Source of the DNA: Tomocerus qinae
Taxonomy: Eukaryota > Arthropoda > Collembola > Entomobryomorpha > Tomoceridae
Reading direction: 5' to 3'
NCBI GenBank assembly: GCA_020055645.1
Contig: CM034546.1
Coordinates: forward strand, 47,616,001-47,680,000
DNA: 64,000 nt
Shown here: piece after piece, positions 45,892-58,100 of the stretch
Numbering within the stretch: the first letter of the stretch is position 1
Layout: each line of letters starts with the position of its first letter
Notes under the pieces: model-generated
The model's database searches: none
Seen by the model: only the letters and a program-made list of their open reading frames with translations
Told to the model about the DNA's origin: nothing
Position numbers and translations under genes: made by a program

Positions 45892-48060
45892 GTGGAATGC
45901 AGAAAATTACTCTGGAAATGTCGTGCATTGAATATAATTGCAAAAAAGCGGAGTTGGGCTCCAGAAGCGAGAGTGAATTATTATAATGCAAAGGCCGAAT
46001 ACACTAAAACACGAAAGTTAAAACAAAAAGACTTCTGGGATAAGAAAAGGAAAGAATTGAAAAATGCTAAGAAGCCACAGTTCTGGAAAGCCGTGAACAT
46101 GTTCAGAAAAGTGTCAACAATTCAGAATAACATTAAGGAAGAGAAATGGATCGATTATTATAAAAATGTGCTGCCGAGTAGGTCAACGGAAAGTACACTA
46201 TTCTATGATGCAAGACATGAAATTCAAACCTCAGAATTCAGGCTGGAAGAGTTAACAGTGGCCATAAGAAATCTCCCAACCAAAAAAGCGGCGGGACCAG
46301 ACCAAATAGCATATGAATTCATCAAGTGCTTACCAGAGGATTGTGTGGTGAAAATTTTGGATATTTTTACTAATATTCTAGACTCGGAAGATCCTCCTAA
46401 GGACTGGGCGGAGTCAATCACCGTTATGCTGTTCAAGAAGGGAGACCCAGAAGATCCGGCCAATTATCGCCCAATAGCCCTTATGAACTGTATAGCCAAA
46501 CTCTTCTCACAAATAATATGTACCAGATTACAGAAATGGTCAGAAATTACAGGTGTTCTCCCTGAAGCGCAAGGTGGCTTTAGGAAAGCCAGGGGTTGCG
46601 AAGATCAAATCTTTACCTTGAACAGTGCAGTACAGATTGAGACTAGAAATTCGAAAAAGGTCTATGCACTCTTCATAGATTTTGCCCGTGCTTTTCCCAG
46701 CATTAGTCACAAGATACTATGGCCTCGTCTTTTTCACCTGGGCATCTCCGGAAAAATCATCAGAATTTTGGAGAAAATTTATTCACAAGCGTCGACACAG
46801 ATCCGATTGCCAGAAAAAGTAACTTCACCGATAGACATCACGGAGGGCCTGATGCAGGGGTGCTGCCTCTCGCCCCTCAGCCTGTATATTCACGACATTG
46901 AGGAGGAACTACAGAGAAAAGGGTGGAGAGGGGTGCCGATTAACGACAAATTCATGCTGCATATTCTACTTTATGCCGACGACACAATTGTAGTGGCCGA
47001 TAACAGATTAAGCCTGCAGAGGAAAATTAGGACACTTGAAATATACTTCCGTAAATTAGAACTCAAAGTAAACATCACCAAAACTAAAGTGGTCGTATTT
47101 AGAAGAGGGGGACCTTTGGAAAAGCGTCTAAATTTTGCCTATAATGGAAAACCTCTGGAAATAGTCAACGAATATGTATACTTGGGGGTGCCCTTCTCGT
47201 CATCAGGGAAATTTGCCAAGGCAGTTGCTTACTTCAAAAAGAAAGCTGCTATTGCTCAAAATGGGGTGTGCTCCGTCTTTGCTAAGGGAAGGCTTGCATC
47301 GTTAGACTCCAAAGTTCGGCTTTTCGACTCAGTTGCTCTCTCTACATTGCTGTATTGCTGTCACATTTGGGGTTTGGAATATGTGGAGAAAATAGAAACA
47401 TGTCAGACAAAATTTATACGTAAGGTATTGGGAGTAAAAGTCACTGTGCCTAAATGCGTGGTAAGATTAGAAACAAGCAGAACTAAGCTATGGGTGTTGA
47501 TCGCAAAGCGATTGCTTTGCTTCCTACAAAAATTATTTACAATGGATGATAATAGGTACGCTAAAAAATGCTTCGTGGTACTTAATAAATTGGCGAATAC
47601 TGATGCTGGTGATAATTACAACTGGGTAAGCCAATGTAAAACGTTCACTGAGAAAATCGGCCTAGGAGATATTTGGGAGGATGACACGGGTAAACTTATA
47701 GCTAATGATTATGTGGAAATATGTAGTACACTAGTAAATAAAAGTAAGGAGGAGGATCTAATATCATTAGCAGGTTATGACAATTACAAATATTTTGAAC
47801 ATTATGATATTGTGAGACTTAATAGCCCGGAATCCCATAAACTGTCCTTTTGGGATGGCAGGCTATTGAGTCAGTTGAGGCTGAATTGTGACATGTTGTC
47901 ATATAAGAGTAAAATATTTATGTTTAAAGATTGTTTAGTTTGTGACTTATGTAATTTACAGCGACCAAATACCTTCTTCCATTTGCTGACTGAGTGTTGT
48001 GCACACAATAGAAAGGAAATTCAGAGTCTGATACCTAAAGATGTTCATTGTATGTATTAA
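45892..48060 (+). CDS. LINE reverse transcriptase with C-terminal zinc finger
   Basis: 722 codons uninterrupted in their own frame. RT blocks: KKAAGPDQIAYEFIK, ANYRPIALMNCIAKL, FIDFARAFPSISH (catalytic Asp in FIDF at about 46680), LMQGCCLSPLSL, and LLYADDTIVVA (catalytic YADD at 46972-46983). The tail has a CDLC..H..C finger (CDLCNLQRPNTFFHLLTEC) at about 47945-48000, common in LINE ORF2 ends. The upstream endonuclease is out of frame, so no complete ORF2 protein is made. A-run and LTR absent. Confidence 0.85.
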   Translation: MECRKLLWKCRALNIIAKKRSWAPEARVNYYNAKAEYTKTRKLKQKDFWDKKRKELKNAKKPQFWKAVNMFRKVSTIQNNIKEEKWIDYYKNVLPSRSTESTLFYDARHEIQTSEFRLEELTVAIRNLPTKKAAGPDQIAYEFIKCLPEDCVVKILDIFTNILDSEDPPKDWAESITVMLFKKGDPEDPANYRPIALMNCIAKLFSQIICTRLQKWSEITGVLPEAQGGFRKARGCEDQIFTLNSAVQIETRNSKKVYALFIDFARAFPSISHKILWPRLFHLGISGKIIRILEKIYSQASTQIRLPEKVTSPIDITEGLMQGCCLSPLSLYIHDIEEELQRKGWRGVPINDKFMLHILLYADDTIVVADNRLSLQRKIRTLEIYFRKLELKVNITKTKVVVFRRGGPLEKRLNFAYNGKPLEIVNEYVYLGVPFSSSGKFAKAVAYFKKKAAIAQNGVCSVFAKGRLASLDSKVRLFDSVALSTLLYCCHIWGLEYVEKIETCQTKFIRKVLGVKVTVPKCVVRLETSRTKLWVLIAKRLLCFLQKLFTMDDNRYAKKCFVVLNKLANTDAGDNYNWVSQCKTFTEKIGLGDIWEDDTGKLIANDYVEICSTLVNKSKEEDLISLAGYDNYKYFEHYDIVRLNSPESHKLSFWDGRLLSQLRLNCDMLSYKSKIFMFKDCLVCDLCNLQRPNTFFHLLTECCAHNRKEIQSLIPKDVHCMY

Positions 48061-48549
48061 CTATTTGATAGTAGTAAGATAGAAAATATAAAAATGTTAT
48101 TGGCTTATGTTAAGACTGCTCTCAATAGGATAAATTTTATTAATATCTTAGACCAAAATGAAACGTAATTAATTTTGACAAGCTCCAAATATTTGTTTAA
48201 ATTAATTAATGCAGTAACAATTTGTGATGCATAAGATATTGTGTAGGGGGATGGGTGCTTAAGGCTGTATGTGCGGAGTGTAATAGCTTAACCAAAAGGT
48301 TGGTTAAGTTCTGATTCACCGGACGCCAAGTGGCGGAGGTATTCGGGTAGTAGAGGGATAGGTTCCCTTGAAGGGATCAGTTGGTCGGCATATAGTTAGT
48401 GTACTTATTTCTACAATATCTTTATAATTATAAATTGTAATTTTTCTTTATATTCTATGGGCCAAGGCTCGTCGAGAATAAAATCAATATTCATTCATTC
48501 ATTGTAATAAAAGTTTGTTAAAAGCCTTATTAGAGTTTAATTTAATTTG

Positions 48550-48888
48550 GTACCGGTTCTTGTTTTACTAGCATCTGCACAATCTTCTACCTTCGGATTT
48601 AAGATTGGATTGTCTGAAAATGAAGTCTCTATTCTATCTAGTCTCTGTTTTTCCTTAGAAATGATTCCAAGGACCCAAATTCACAAAATTCTATAGCCAC
48701 ATAGAGGATTTCTATAAATTTTCAAATTAAAAAAAATGGTTTAATGGCATAGGAAATGAGTGAAAATTGAGTGTACCATGGTATAACATTACGGGCATGT
48801 CTTATTATAGGTACCTGTAGTTATTTCGTCTCGGTATACTCCTAAGAGGGTGACTAAATGTTCATGTGGTCCAATAAACATCAGTATT
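48550..48888 (-). pseudogene. Receptor copy D, 5' part: exon 4 and partial exon 3
   Basis: Exon 4 starts at 48711 (acceptor TTTATAG, then AAATCC instead of GAATCC). It carries an insertion of about 17 bp near 48630 and a deletion near its donor (48555). Exon 3 runs from 48814 to about 48888, where sequence homology stops in the middle of helix C. The glycine-loop half of exon 3, exon 2 and the LRR exon are missing. It continues 42912-43436 across the retrotransposon. Confidence 0.8.
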
Positions 48889-50754
48889 AACACTACATAA
48901 TTACTATCGACTTACTAATTAATTAACTAACTAAATACTAATAACTAAATATATTACTTGACTAACTTAAAATAAACTACACAAAATTACTTACGACTTG
49001 TGGACAGTTCAACTACACGTAAAAGGTAAGTATGGGGCGACCCGATCCGATTGACGAGCAATCTCTAAATACGGCCGTTCAAGTATCGAATGATACTGCA
49101 GGCGACATCAAAATCCTCTGAGTTGTCGAAAGCAACTTACTGGATTGCAACTGAATCCCGACTAAAGGAGCTTGACGGCTTTCTATACTTACCTTCGAGA
49201 TCCTATGTCTTTTGACCCCGAACAATTAGATGCAAGTTCCTCATTAATATTTAATTTTGAGGGATTAAAGCAGCAAAAATTATATATGGGCTCTTATGGC
49301 CAAATGCTGCTTGTATCTGATTGACCCTTAATTTTCCTAAATAATATTTTAGGAAAATTAAGTGAAAGGACTTTTTAGGAGTAACGGGACTATTTACAAA
49401 AGACAATAGGGATTAATTAGGTAGCTACTATTTTTTAGTTATATAAATCTTACTATAGCTTGGTAGGTGCATGCACAATTCTAACGGTACTTTATGCATG
49501 TAAACACATAAACGAACTAGCTCTGGGTGCTGCTCTAAGCGCATTAGCATAGACGGCTCGAGATTATACAAAATAAGTACAACCACACCCTTATACGTTT
49601 ATAAAGCATTAAACTCGTTGACTTATTAATCTTATTTAATATTTATACGTGACACAGCTAAGTTCATAGGAAAATATTAATATGTTTATTTGACCAATTT
49701 CGATTGATGAGTTTCAGTGTAGTTTCTCATTGTGAAAAAGAACCTTGGAATTATAATTCATTTCCTTGCTATAAGTTCATAATATTCCATATTGTTCCTT
49801 GATAGCACGAAATATCTTATAAAATAATATCAATAATCCACCTAGCTAACTGGGTGGCCTATACGATTCCTTCAGAGCTCACTGCTTTGCCAGCCAAGAA
49901 CAAAAGACAAATTAATGGAATTAAAAATGAGCTGGAAAAAATAGATGAATAAAACGTTAGTAGATTTGTATGGTTTACATAGTGTCTCAAATCTTCAAAG
50001 CAATATTCTCATACAGCGGCGAGTACCTACTCTTATATTCCTTTATTCTATGTATATGGGTCAGATGAACAACGTATCCTCAAAATTGCATACTCACATT
50101 AAACATTAAATAGTATTTTAGTATCTGGGAATGGAATGGTAATGTTACATAAGAGCTCTACTTAACACAATTCACTTCCAGTGAGTTTACTTAAAATGAC
50201 CATATCTAAGAAAATTCCCTAGAAACATTTCATTTCCAGTGAGTACATAGGACTAACCATCTGGTCAGTTCATCTCACTCTACTTGTCGATACCGTAATC
50301 CACATTGTAGTACACACATAAAACAAATTGACGTAGAACAAGAAGACGATTGCTCCAACTTTAGCTTATTATTAAGTCGAATAATGAAAAAGACAATGGG
50401 GTATGTGTGGTCTGGGACTCTGACACGAATTGCGTTTGGTGTGCAGTTTGGGGTGCAGAATGCAAAATGAAATGTATATGGATTGGAGTCTGTGAACTCT
50501 GCTCAACATTTTCTCTCTCTTCGAATATCAGTAACAATGGGCTACCGGTTCAGTTGTTCTGGTTATATATATTTGCCAAAAGTGAATCTTTGTGCGCATC
50601 CCACTCAGTATGAAAAGTATTTAGTATTACTCAGTATTTATAGAAATAAATCAAAGGTCATTTTACATATAATAAAATATAACAAGCGTATTATTTTTTG
50701 CATTGCATTTGTTACAGCTAAAAATATGCGACATCTGTTAACAAGTAAGGCATA
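48889..50754. other. No recognisable gene
   Basis: Starts where receptor D homology ends. A somewhat GC-richer stretch at 49030-49240 (GGGGCGACCCGATCC onward) could be a transposon end but shows no repeats or open frame that I can place. 50690-50740 repeats the flank sequence at 42296-42350 (TTTTTTGCATTGCATTTGTT). The open frames at 50407-50776 have no splice context. Confidence 0.4.
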
Positions 50755-50935
50755 TCGTCCCTTAAAGATAGAATAAGCCTGTATCCACTTTCAGATTGGT
50801 ACAGGAAAAAGCCTAAATCCATTTTTTGTTTGGCGCAGGAATAAGCCTAAATCCATTTTTTGTTTGGTACAGGAATAAGCCTATCTCCAATTTTCGTTTG
50901 GTGCAGGAAACAGCCTCTATCCTCTTGCAGCATTA
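50755..50935. repeat. Inverted-repeat arm 2 (mirror of 43464-43640)
   Basis: Begins ATATCGTCCCTTAA and ends CCTCTTGCAGC, the reverse of arm 1, with the same internal units. Arms 1 and 2 together enclose 43641-50754, including the LINE and exons 3-4 of remnant D. Confidence 0.75.
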
Positions 50936-51054
50936 CGTAAAGTTGTCGGGGCACAGTAAGAATAAACAAGTTGACTAAATGAAGTATTTATTATTTTTAT
51001 TGATACTCGAAATATATGCTAGAATGTACACAAGATTTGTAAAATTTTATCTAA

Positions 51055-51089
51055 TCTCTATATATAATCGCAGACTTGATAAATTTACC

Positions 51090-51128
<39 letters not shown>

Positions 51129-52017
51129 GTGTGGTAGGGAGAACCTAGGGAACCTGCATATATTACGTAAAGCAAAACCCCCTCCCACATGTGTAACGCA
51201 AGTTCTGACTGCAACACTTTTGGGTATCCCCTCCTCCCATCAACTGCACACGGAATATTTGCAGGCTCCTTAAAAGCAAAAAAGTAAAATGCGCAAGCCC
51301 AATTAATCTAAACCAACGAAATGAGTCGTTTCATATTATTGTTATAACATCTAAATAATAATAGTTTACATAAGAAGGTTGAATGGTGAGTGGGGATCGA
51401 ATGGAAATGATTAGCGAAAGGGAACATTTCGTAATGATCGTAATGTGCGTATTAAATAGCATTTCAAAACTTCTAACCCAAATTGGTTCTGCTATAATAT
51501 CGAAAAACTTATTCAACATTTTTTAATAGAGCTAGGTTTACTTTTTACTACTCTCTTAATTCTTTTGTGCCATTTGGGATATCTTTTTGTAGAATTAAAT
51601 AACAGCACTGGGTAATTAACTATTCTTTAAAAATATTTATTCGTAAGTTGTACTCATGGGATTTGAACGTTTTTCCAAAATCCTAGAGGGAATCTTATTT
51701 TTTCGATTTTAAAAGTTTTGGTAACTTTAAGGGAGTTTTTTCGGAAATAGTCTTTCATTGTTCCCTGTATTTGATGCTACTATCTACAGTTATTATTTTG
51801 GTGTAGGAAATTCCTTTTTATCAGGAAGTTGGGGCTGCAGCTAATTTTTCCAACCACTGTAGAAAATAAAGGTGTATTAATTTAAATGTACTTTGTATTT
51901 ACAAAGTTAACAACCTAGTGGGATGTTTTCGAAATTGTTTTTATTACTGTGATGGGTGGCCTGCTGAATTTCTCTTGAGTGCTAGATTTGCCCCCTTAGC
52001 TGGGTTCACTATTATAT
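51055..52017 (+). repeat. Dispersed repeat, copy 2 (partner at 16320-17365)
   Basis: Same orientation and order of blocks as copy 1, with a (TA)n run at 51094-51124 where copy 1 has ATATCTATCTATATATG. The 3' end GATGGGTGGCCTGCTGAA with GCTAGATTTGCCCCCTTAG matches copy 1. No gene. Confidence 0.6.
51094..51125. repeat. (AT)n microsatellite
   Basis: A pure AT dinucleotide run of about 15 units inside the dispersed repeat. Confidence 0.95.
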
Positions 52018-52755
52018 AATAAACCAAAAACAAAACTTTTAATGACACGAATTCGAATTTTGATTATGGATAAATAAAACTGAACTGGCTGGAAGGAAGA
52101 ATAAAATTTCAATATTTTCGCCGCCAATATTAACTATGCATCAATACGCCCCTATAACTTTACAAGCAAAGCACAGTAGTGTCTACTTTCATAATCAGTT
52201 TGTGACAAAAGGGTAATGTGAGACTGAACGAAGTTTACCGCTAAAAAAATTCATGTAATTTTTAAACATGGTTCCCTAATGCCGACAAATACAATGTTCC
52301 AATGACTTACGGCATTTAGCCTTAAAAATTTTTTCAAAAAATAAAATGTTGATTAAAGCGTCCCACCTCTGAGTTTGACGAAGTCAAAATTTGGAGAAAA
52401 CCACTTTTAAGGTAACGAATCTCAGCCACCGATAAATTTCTGTCAAAACTGTTTTCAGCGAAAGAATCTTAAGGTCCACATGTACTTGCGAAATAAAAAT
52501 CAGTCTCCCGAACGTTGAAGAACAAAGATAAAAAGCTCTTTTTAATTTCTTATGGAAAATCCCATATAAACCGTTTTTAGGCTACATTCACTGGTAGTTT
52601 TATGCAACTTGGGGTATCTGAAATCGCATACCATTTTAAAACCCGGGGTTTTAGACATTTCTTTGTCTTTTAAAAAGAAAACAACTCATCTAATCACAGA
52701 ACCATTTATGAGACTTTTGTCACAAATTGAACAAAGGAAGTGTACACCGTGCAAA
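52018..52755. other. No recognisable feature
   Basis: Unique-looking sequence between the dispersed repeat and inverted-repeat arm 3. No open frame with support on either strand. Confidence 0.45.
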
Positions 52756-52882
52756 GCTGCAAGAGGATAAAGGCTATTTCCTGCACCAAACGTTCCAAAG
52801 TGGATTTAGGCTTTTTCCTCAAAAAATGGGTATACCAATCTGAAAGTGGATAGAGGCTTTTTCCATCCTTAAGGGACGATAT
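52756..52882. repeat. Inverted-repeat arm 3, shortened copy
   Basis: GCTGCAAGAGGATAAAGGCT to CCTTAAGGGACGATAT, same orientation as 43464-43640 but with two internal units missing. A solo arm with no mirror partner to its right in this window. Confidence 0.7.
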
Positions 52883-53432
52883 TGTTATTACATTATTAAC
52901 GATAATCCAACATATATTAAAAAGATTAACCTACTCCGCAATTATGGTTACCTTATATGTAGTAGATATTTGATACATCCATAAGGAAAACCACTCCCAA
53001 CAATTGTTATAACACTGGATATAAGCACAAGATTAACTATACAGTCATTTTGTTATGCCAATGAGGTTGGCCCAATCGGAGGATTTGGAAATGAAATTTC
53101 AGAATGGATCCAAATTGGACGATTTGGATCCACACATGAAAAAACTGAATTTTCATTTCCCACCCAATTAATTGGGCCAATCTTCTACGTAAATACAGTA
53201 CTACAGTCACACTACTAATGCAAAATACTCTAGTATAGGTATATCCTACGTTTCTAAGACGTAATCATGAAGGCGATAAAGCATATTCCTTATCTCTAAA
53301 CCTTCATTCTCGATCCTCATTGTTGCAACGAAGGTTGATCTTGTTAATACGCTGGTATTTTCTAAAAGTGTGTAAGCATCTTTTTCACTAATATTTAAAT
53401 TACAATATCTGAAATTGAAGTAAGAACACTGA

Positions 53433-56400
53433 TTAAATTTGTGTGTAACAATCTAATGCAATTTGCAGGGCAATATCATCCAAACATAGTCCTTGTGACA
53501 ACTGAGAACAGAATCACCAAAAATTTATGATTTAGTAAAACCTCTGCGTTTGTAAACATTTAAAGTCTTGTAAAAACGAAATTATAAGTACAAACCTTGC
53601 CCTCAAGACATTCTGCCCCGTTGGAGAATGCATAATGAAAAATAATTTTCAATGACGAAAATGATGGACGCATCTCAGGATGCAAATGCCAACAACGCAC
53701 CATAATATCATATCTAAAACAATAGATTGACATTTAAATAATTTATGTAAAGCAAGTATAATCAGATCATACGTCTTTTGATTTCGATTAATATCTAAAT
53801 AGCTAAATTAATCACATTTTGTCAGAGGCCAATTTGGGCTTAAAATTTTTGAGTCCGTTTTCCAGCTCTTGGATAAATTCCAAGGTGGGAGCCATTCCAG
53901 GGTAGGGAATATCGCCCAAAGAAAATATTTCCCACAAAGTGATTCCATAAGCCCACACGTCCGACTTGGTTGAAAAAGTATTTGACTGAAGACTTTCAAT
54001 TGCCAGCCAACGCCAGGGTAAAGGGTCTTTTGCCGTTTTGATATATTCTGTGTAATTATAAGTACGTCGACTCAGACCAAAATCCGACACTTTTGCATTG
54101 CCTTCTGACGTTAGCAGAACGTTCCTCGTAGCCAAATCGGAATGGATAACCTGTATAATAGTATTATTTACATATTATATTATTTCAAATGTAATTTATA
54201 GGCTTTTTATTGTTTAATTAATAATCCAACATTTTTTTGTCCTAGGTATTCCATAGCAATGGCAATCTGTTCTGACCACATCAATAAACTTTTGATGTTG
54301 CACAGCGACTGCTTAAATTCGTCTGCAGTTTGCTTCCTGTTTCAAAAAGGAAATGATATCATTTATTGTGCCATTCTTAATAAAAGTTTGTCAAAAGGTT
54401 TATGAGAATTGTAAAAATTTAATTCGGTACCAGTTAATTACTATTGGGGTTCTTGTTTTACTTGCATCAGCATAATCTTCTACCTTCGGATTTAAAATTG
54501 GATTGTTAGAAAACGACGTCTTGTTTTTCCTTAGAAATGATTCCAAAGATCCAAATTCACAAAATTCTATAGCGACGTAGAGGATTCCTAGAAAGTGTCA
54601 AATGTGTAGGTACAATGAATTCAACAAAAGAAGTTCAATTGCATTCTGAAACTTCTTTGAGATTTATTTCAGTTGAAATAAAGTAATTTTATACTGAAAT
54701 ATTTCAGTGGCAGTAAATGAGTGAAAATTGCGTGTACAATAGTATAACTTTATGGACATGTCCTATTATAGGTACCTGAAGTTATTTCGTCTCGGTATAC
54801 TCCTAAAAGCGTGACCAAATGTTCATGTGGTCCAATATACATCAGTATTTTTGCTTCAGAGACGAGGGCTTTCAAGGGTCCAGTGCCACGGTCACTTCGG
54901 ACGGTTTTAAATGCAGCTGTTTTATCTAAACCGTGTAACAGTCCTTTGAACACTTCTCCAAATTCCCCTTTTCCAAGTATAGACTGTTTATCTAGAAAAA
55001 TATGACAACATTTAATAATTTACTTAGTTTATTTGCCGCTAAAACTGTTTATAAATACTTAATATGAAATGAGTATGAATGAAACAAAAATTTTCCATTT
55101 TCGTGGTGAATTAAGTGCAATTTATAGATTGCAAATATCTTAAACTTGTTTTAAGCAAATGAACAAAGCATGAAATAACTAGCTCACCAATCAAGAAAGA
55201 ATTCTTTTTGATTTCATAATTTGGGTCGAACAAAAAATTCAGTGGATCATCCTTCGTTTCTTCATCTTCGTTAATTTTTCTTCCGTTTAGTAGATTAATA
55301 ATTTCTCTCAATTCACGCTGTCTTCTCATCTAAAACAGTTAAAATAAATTTAAATCTTAAGTTTGTAAAATTCATTAACATTTTAATGAGAACCTTCCAT
55401 ATAATATGTCGTGTATTCCTATTATTAATATAAAAACGGGAATAAAACTAAATAATTAATAAAGATTAAAATTTAATACTACGTTTTACCTTTTCCCGTG
55501 TTAAATAAATGATAATGAGCACGGATATCAACAAGAGTGATGCAACAATGACGAAATAGTGTATTTGGTTAGAACTAGCAAGTTCAGGACATATAACTCC
55601 TAATTCGAGTGCATGTAAACTATTCCGTTGGTGTTGTACATCCTTTTCTTTGCTGAAAATACAAGTCATGTTGTCCACATCCAAGCGGTCAGAAAATTCT
55701 CGCCAGTGGTTTTGAAATCCCAAGCAGTCATAGCATGGAAAAGGATTATTTGCTAAGGAAAAAGTGGTTGTAGGGTTATTTTTTAAAGCACGAAGGAAGG
55801 ACAAGGATGTTAATTGATTGCCTGAAAGATCAACTAAATTTAAATGCCGAGAAATTGTTGAAGCGTAGCGATCTGTTAATTCTGTGATATTATTTCCAGA
55901 AAGATCAAGTTCCAGTTTCCAATCTTTACGATTCAATCTCGTGGGGGTTAAATGATCCAGTAGACTGTCAATGTTATCAATTTGAGGAAGTCCAAATTTA
56001 GACATGTTGAGACTTCTGTTAGAACAGTCAATCAAAATTGTAGAATCCACCGGACGTTGCCAGCATTCACAATTGAAAGGACATTCAGGATGTATTTGGC
56101 ACCTGAAATCTTTATCTTTAACTTCGGTCAGAATTGATCCTTTTAAATTGCTCGGATTTTCACAGGTAGGATTACCCAATGCAATTTTGTAGGTGTTAGA
56201 AGTAAAGTTTTTTAGATATATTGATTGGCAATCACAATTCAGAAGAATGTTTAATAAAAGTATATTCACATCACGTTGGGAATCATTAACGAGATAAACC
56301 AATGCATCAGTCATATCAATATTCCTAATAGGATTTTCCAACAGGTTCACTGTAATATGTTTTTGTGTAAATGAAAAGTCTTTCGCAGACAGATGAGTGA

Positions 56401-57610
56401 ATTCATTTCCTTTTAAATCAAGGTTTGTCAAATGTTTTAAAGAGATTCGCCAATCATCATAAATTGAACTAATTTTGTTAAATTGTAGAAGGAGCTCTTG
56501 CAGTTGTAAGTTATTTTTGAAGGGAGATTGTTGAATTCTTGTAAATAGAGAAAGATTGTTATACGATAGATCTAACCGTTCTAGTTTGGGAAACTCAGCA
56601 AAATAATTTTTTGGAAATGTTTTAATCTTATTTGCCGACAAATTCAATTCAGTGAGATTTGAAAGATTTTTTAAATTTGGAAATTCTACCAAGTCTAGTC
56701 TAATGAGGTATAGTTTCCCCAGATTTGGCATGTTTCTCAAATCGAGTATATTTGGCAATGGCTTAGAGTGGAAATGCCGTAAATGGCGTACAACTTTTAA
56801 CTGTTTTATTTTAATCAAGTTTGCTAATTGAGGAAATTCCTTGATGGCGACGTTCAGTAATGAAAGTTCCTTCAGTTCAATTAGATTTGTGAATGCATTT
56901 GGTTCGAGATTGGTCAAAGGGTTATTATCTAAATTAAGAACCTGAAGATTCTTAAGATTAGCAAGCGATTCAAATGTCAACGACGATATTTTGTTATTTT
57001 TAAGATTAAGGCTGATTAGAGTGTCTGGGAAAGGAGCGTTTCCAATAGCACTCACTCCATTATACATGATAGATACTTCGGTCAGATTCCGGTTATTTGC
57101 AAATGCATCACTTGGAATATTTTCAAGTTTATTGTCTAAAAGAGATAATCTTTCGAGTCTCTCAAAATTGGAAAAATTAGGAAACTTCATTAACTTAGTG
57201 CCTTGAATACCCAAAGTCTTTAAATTTAATTCATCTACGTTTAGCTTCTGGAAGAACGCAAAGCTACCGTCGCTGATTATTTCCAAATTACAAGAATCAA
57301 ACTTCAATTGTGTTATGCGAAAACCATCTTTGTTTAGATCAACACCTTCAAATATTTTCCAGCTAAATCTTACTGATCCATAGCAGTCTACAACTACATG
57401 TGCTTGTTGCTGTTCGTTTGGCAATGGGAAAATGAGCATATTAGCATCAGTTGTAGGACAATTAATTTTCCGCAAATTAAAATGACCAATAAATTCAGTA
57501 CAACGGCAATTTTCTGAACTATTCACGAAATCACATTCAGAGTAAATCCCAACGCACAAATCAATTGTCGTGATAATAATCACAAAAAACAACAAAATCA
57601 ATTTCAACAT
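53433..57610 (-). CDS. Receptor copy E: intact Toll-type LRR receptor tyrosine kinase, short LRR array
   Basis: Exons: 57610-55490, 55329-55188, 54991-54776, 54587-54431, 54336-54231, 54150-53816, 53713-53596, 53501-53433; together 1088 codons, all open, with exons 2-8 exactly the same lengths as in A and B. Start ATG at 57610 in front of the signal peptide. The domain order is as in copy B. Compared with B, about 70 residues (three LRRs) are missing in frame near 56580: FPKL is followed directly by ERLDLSYNNLS. The N-terminal 100 residues differ much more from B than does the kinase. Kinase marks: [38 protein letters not shown]. All introns are short (intron 2 about 0.2 kb), which makes this the cleanest copy. 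The ligand is unknown. The architecture call is firm. Confidence 0.9.
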
Positions 57611-57675
57611 TTTGAATTGGAAGAAAGTGCAGCATCTTTCTATTATAATAATGCCCACCACAAGACCACACTTTA

Positions 57676-57685
57676 CTTTTATATA
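57676..57685 (-). promoter_or_regulatory. TATA box of receptor copy E
   Basis: TATATAAAAG, 66 bp before the ATG at 57610, same spacing as in A, B and C. Confidence 0.65.
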
Positions 57686-58064
57686 GCGTCTTCATCTATT
57701 AATAATTTCTTTTTCATAGAAAAAGATTATTAATTCGATCTAACCCAAGTAGCAACTGCAACAAAATTGTAGTGAATAATATAAGAAAATAATAAGTACA
57801 CATGATATAATATCAATTTGAGGGGATTCTGATTGGTTGGACAATAACAAACAAAACCTAATTATGTCAGTACAAAGTATACATTAAAAATAATTTTTAA
57901 TGCATAGAATAAGTAATTTAATGTCTACTTTCCCATAGTAAATTTATATTACTCTTACTAGTCGATCATCAGGAGGCATTTAATTATACATTTATTACAT
58001 GGTGCTTCCTGTTATAAAGGCTTATATTCAGTTTGCGATTTTGTTGGTTCTATTCTATGAGTAT

Positions 58065-58100
58065 GGTTTTCCTGGTGGGACATTTTAGGTGCAGGGAAAT
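58065..58100. promoter_or_regulatory. Conserved upstream block, copy E
   Basis: GTTTTCCTGGTGGGACATTT then TAGGTGCAGGGAAAT, identical to copy A, 455 bp before the ATG. Confidence 0.45.

Larger units (their letters stand above)
44101..48501 (+). mobile_element. Non-LTR retrotransposon (LINE), 4.4 kb, 14-bp target duplication
   Basis: The direct repeat TTGTAATAAAAGTT flanks it at 44087-44100 and 48502-48515. The 5' end is AGAGCGCGCGGGAGG and the 3' end is (ATTC)n rather than poly(A), as in CR1/L2/I-type elements. Order: ORF1 (44196-44885), endonuclease (44940-45875), reverse transcriptase (45892-48060), 3' UTR. The target is intron 4 of receptor remnant D, and the element runs antisense to it. 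Length looks close to full, but the endonuclease has a stop and a frameshift, so the copy is defective. Clade not fixed by eye. Confidence 0.88.

Noticed and set aside
50407-50776. Two overlapping plus-strand frames of 68 and 97 codons
   Set aside because: Cysteine/tryptophan-rich but without domain pattern, splice sites or a paralogue; likely chance.
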